In this document: positions 3,991 to 5,590 of the stretch, piece by piece | Layout: every line of letters starts with the position of its first letter | Numbering within the stretch: the first letter of the stretch is position 1 | Source of the DNA: Thermoplasmatota archaeon | GTDB lineage: Archaea; Thermoplasmatota; Thermoplasmata; RBG-16-68-12; JAGMCJ01 | DNA length: 5,590 bases | Direction of reading: 5' to 3' | NCBI GenBank assembly: GCA_022848825.1 | Contig: JAJISH010000110.1 | Coordinates: 1 to 5,590 of the forward strand | Translations under genes and position numbers: made by a program | Notes under the pieces: generated by a model | The model's input: only the letters and a program-made list of their open reading frames with translations | What the model was told of the DNA's origin: nothing | Databases searched by the model: none

Positions 3991-5031
3991 ATGAAAGCAC
4001 GGTCAACTCTGTTCGCGGCACTCTCCATCAGACCCCACACGGTCAGCGACCTCGCCAAGAAGCTCCCTTTCTCGAAACACACCATCTACAAGGCCCTGGG
4101 GTCGCTCTCCGACGATAAGCTCATCAGGAAGAGGAGGGAGAAGGGGAGTACCGTGGTGCAGGTCTCCGAGGATTACGCGGCCCAGAAGCTGCGCGAGGTC
4201 TACATCAAGTCACTGAGCCGTGGCATCGACCCCGGAAGGCTCACCAGGAGGAGCACGATCAGTGTCTGGAAGGAGCTCGCGGAACCCAGGTCCCTGCAGG
4301 ACATCCGGAGGAGCACGGGCCTGTCGTTGCCGTCCGTGCGCAATATCGTCGGCTTCCTCGTGGATTCCGGTCTAGCCATCTGCGAGAAGCGCAAGCCGAT
4401 GATCGTCGTTCGCAGCGAGAAGCATGGGCTCAGCGGCTTGCTGGGCCAGCTCGCATGGGAAGAGAGGACGAGGGAGAAGGTGTACTACCAGGGCACAGTG
4501 CCGTTCGAGAGGCTCCTCAGGACGCCGGACGAGATCGAGAGGCTCCTCTACGAGGGGATCGACTCCTCTCTCGCGGTCGAGGGCACGGGGTTCCACGTCA
4601 GGGGGGAGGGAAAGCTCACGGTGCTGGAGAGCGTTGACGAGGAACCAGGGCTGGAGGAGCTGTTCCTGCGCGAGATCGGGACGCCCGAGGGAGTCGAGGA
4701 CTTCTGCCTGCTTCTCATAGGCTCCGGGAAGCTGGACAACGACAGGTTGCTGGAGCTGGCGAGGGAGAGGAAGCTCGTGAACACGGTCGGGTGCTACCTG
4801 GACATCCTGCGCGGCATGGGGGTCGCCCTCGACATCGGTGAGGGGTTCAGCAGGAGGGCGTCCGAGCCCAGGGCTGTCTTCTTGAGGGAGGAGAGGAAGT
4901 ACGGAAAGGGAGGTTGGGAGGAGGAGTACGAGGCGAAGTGGAACGTCGACCTCTATCTCGACCTCGGGGCGATCAGACACGGAGTGAGGTCTCATGGACT
5001 TCCACGAACTGCCAATAGAAGTGAAGCATGA
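3991..5031 (+). CDS. Double winged-helix regulator, AbiEi-like putative antitoxin
   Basis: The product has 346 residues and no membrane segment. Residues about 5-58 form a winged helix-turn-helix (TVSDLAKKLPFSKHTIYKAL at 17-36, then the wing). A second helix-turn-helix spans about 97-130 (SLQDIRRSTGLSLPSVRNIV). Residues 150-335 form a mixed alpha/beta domain with VEGTGFHVRGEGKL (196-209), GVEDFCLLL (234-242) and VNTVGCYLDIL (263-273). This last segment resembles regions beside nucleotidyltransferase toxins in archaeal pairs. The ATG at 3991 fits a near-leaderless transcript. The 3' end overlaps the next gene by 38 bases, implying coupled translation. In known AbiE pairs the first gene encodes a winged-helix antitoxin that also represses the operon. 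The antitoxin role is inferred from order, overlap and domains. A stand-alone transcription factor is the alternative. Confidence 0.75.
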   Translation: MKARSTLFAALSIRPHTVSDLAKKLPFSKHTIYKALGSLSDDKLIRKRREKGSTVVQVSEDYAAQKLREVYIKSLSRGIDPGRLTRRSTISVWKELAEPRSLQDIRRSTGLSLPSVRNIVGFLVDSGLAICEKRKPMIVVRSEKHGLSGLLGQLAWEERTREKVYYQGTVPFERLLRTPDEIERLLYEGIDSSLAVEGTGFHVRGEGKLTVLESVDEEPGLEELFLREIGTPEGVEDFCLLLIGSGKLDNDRLLELARERKLVNTVGCYLDILRGMGVALDIGEGFSRRASEPRAVFLREERKYGKGGWEEEYEAKWNVDLYLDLGAIRHGVRSHGLPRTANRSEA

Positions 5032-5590
5032 CATTGAGGACCAGTCGCTGTCCATCCTGGAGATCGTTAGGGAGGAGGTCCTCGTGATCGGCGGGTGGGC
5101 GGTGCGGGCCCTCGTCGGGGAGGCGCATCTCAGGTTCACGTGGGACGTCGACGGCGTGCTGGCCGAGGAGGACATGGAGACGGTGGAGAGGAAGCTGGTC
5201 GATGCCGGCCTTGAGCCCGTGGCCCGGGAATGGGGAGTCCAGTTCCACCGAGGCTACTCTCCCAAGGTGGAGCTGCAGGACGACGTTCGCGAGGCGGCGG
5301 AGAGGATCGAGCTGTCCGGCCCGCGGATGGAGGAAAGGGACACGCCGCACTACTTCGAGTTCGACCTGTCCGAGTTCTCGGCGACGGAGATCGGATACCA
5401 TGACGGGAGGGCTGGCGTCCCCGTGCGCGTCCCGCCGCTGGAGGTCATGGCGGCGAACAAGCTGGGCCTTCCCGCGGACTCGAAGAACAACTTCGATGTC
5501 GCCGTCCTGCTGGCGTCCTCCGACCTCGATGGGGTGGTCCGGTCGATCACGGCCTGCGACGACTGGCACGAGGTGGTCCTGAGGAGGATG
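4994..5590 (+). CDS. Nucleotidyltransferase, AbiEii-like putative toxin (3' end outside window)
   Basis: The frame starts at the ATG at 4994, preceded by GGAG and GAGGT (4981-4990), and stays open to the window edge for 199 residues. The start of a nucleotidyltransferase fold is clear. VLVIGGWAVRALVG (29-42) carries the GG-W form of the nucleotide-binding loop. RFTWDVDGVL (47-56) provides the two metal-binding aspartates, Asp51 and Asp53. FEFDLSEF (121-128) may supply the third acidic residue. VPPLEVMAANKLGLP (146-160) and SKNNFDVAVLL (163-173) match the Lys and K-x-x-x-D pattern found after the core in AbiEii/MNT-like proteins. Such enzymes transfer nucleotides to RNA or protein targets, and AbiEii-type members act as toxins. 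It overlaps the regulator gene by 38 bases. Toxicity is not shown by sequence; a related house-keeping or resistance nucleotidyltransferase is possible. Confidence 0.8.
   Translation, partial: MDFHELPIEVKHDIEDQSLSILEIVREEVLVIGGWAVRALVGEAHLRFTWDVDGVLAEEDMETVERKLVDAGLEPVAREWGVQFHRGYSPKVELQDDVREAAERIELSGPRMEERDTPHYFEFDLSEFSATEIGYHDGRAGVPVRVPPLEVMAANKLGLPADSKNNFDVAVLLASSDLDGVVRSITACDDWHEVVLRRM

Noticed and set aside
4372..5175. Long minus-strand open frame opposite the regulator and nucleotidyltransferase genes
   Set aside because: It is antisense to two genes with clear domains and is open because of GC-rich codon bias; no motif is visible.
1..5590. tRNA, rRNA or insertion sequence
   Set aside because: No cloverleaf, conserved rRNA block, transposase motif or terminal inverted repeats were recognised by eye.

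Overview
The window reads as a GC-rich archaeal chromosome segment, most likely from the Thermoplasmatota or a related lineage. Several genes are preceded by archaeal BRE/TATA elements (for example a TTTATATA box before the acylphosphatase gene) placed so that transcripts would be leaderless or nearly so. One gene has a full GGAGGTGA Shine-Dalgarno sequence. Small secreted proteins with a D-x-D-x-D-G loop, as seen here, are familiar from Thermoplasmata genomes. The lineage call is an inference.

Left part (1-1250): the C-terminal tail of a membrane protein (+) converges on two tandem minus-strand paralogues. Each of these is a membrane-anchored small exported protein with one calcium-loop-like motif. 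They share a probable promoter near 1233-1247.

Centre-left (1249-2310): a control-rich intergenic stretch of about 500 bp contains paired palindromes, a hairpin, a short dyad and a long 11-bp-periodic purine-rich tandem array. The array leads into a strong Shine-Dalgarno sequence that lies in the same 11-bp register. The following gene (1643-2206) encodes a conserved protein of unknown function with an Ig-like C-terminus. The ribosome site is ideally spaced from an ATC codon rather than ATG. Hairpins and a T-tract follow the gene.

Centre (2313-3822): two decayed fragments of type I restriction HsdR-like (SF2 helicase) genes lie in direct orientation and share long stretches of near-identical DNA. 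Between them, on the opposite strand, is an apparently intact gene for acylphosphatase fused to a heptad-repeat coiled-coil tail.

Right part (3951-5590): a promoter with a paired-palindrome operator-like site drives a two-gene overlapping operon. The first gene encodes a protein with two winged-helix domains, and the second encodes a nucleotidyltransferase cut off by the window end. Order, overlap and domains resemble AbiEi/AbiEii-type toxin-antitoxin pairs. Together with the HsdR remnants this suggests a turnover-prone defence or accessory region.
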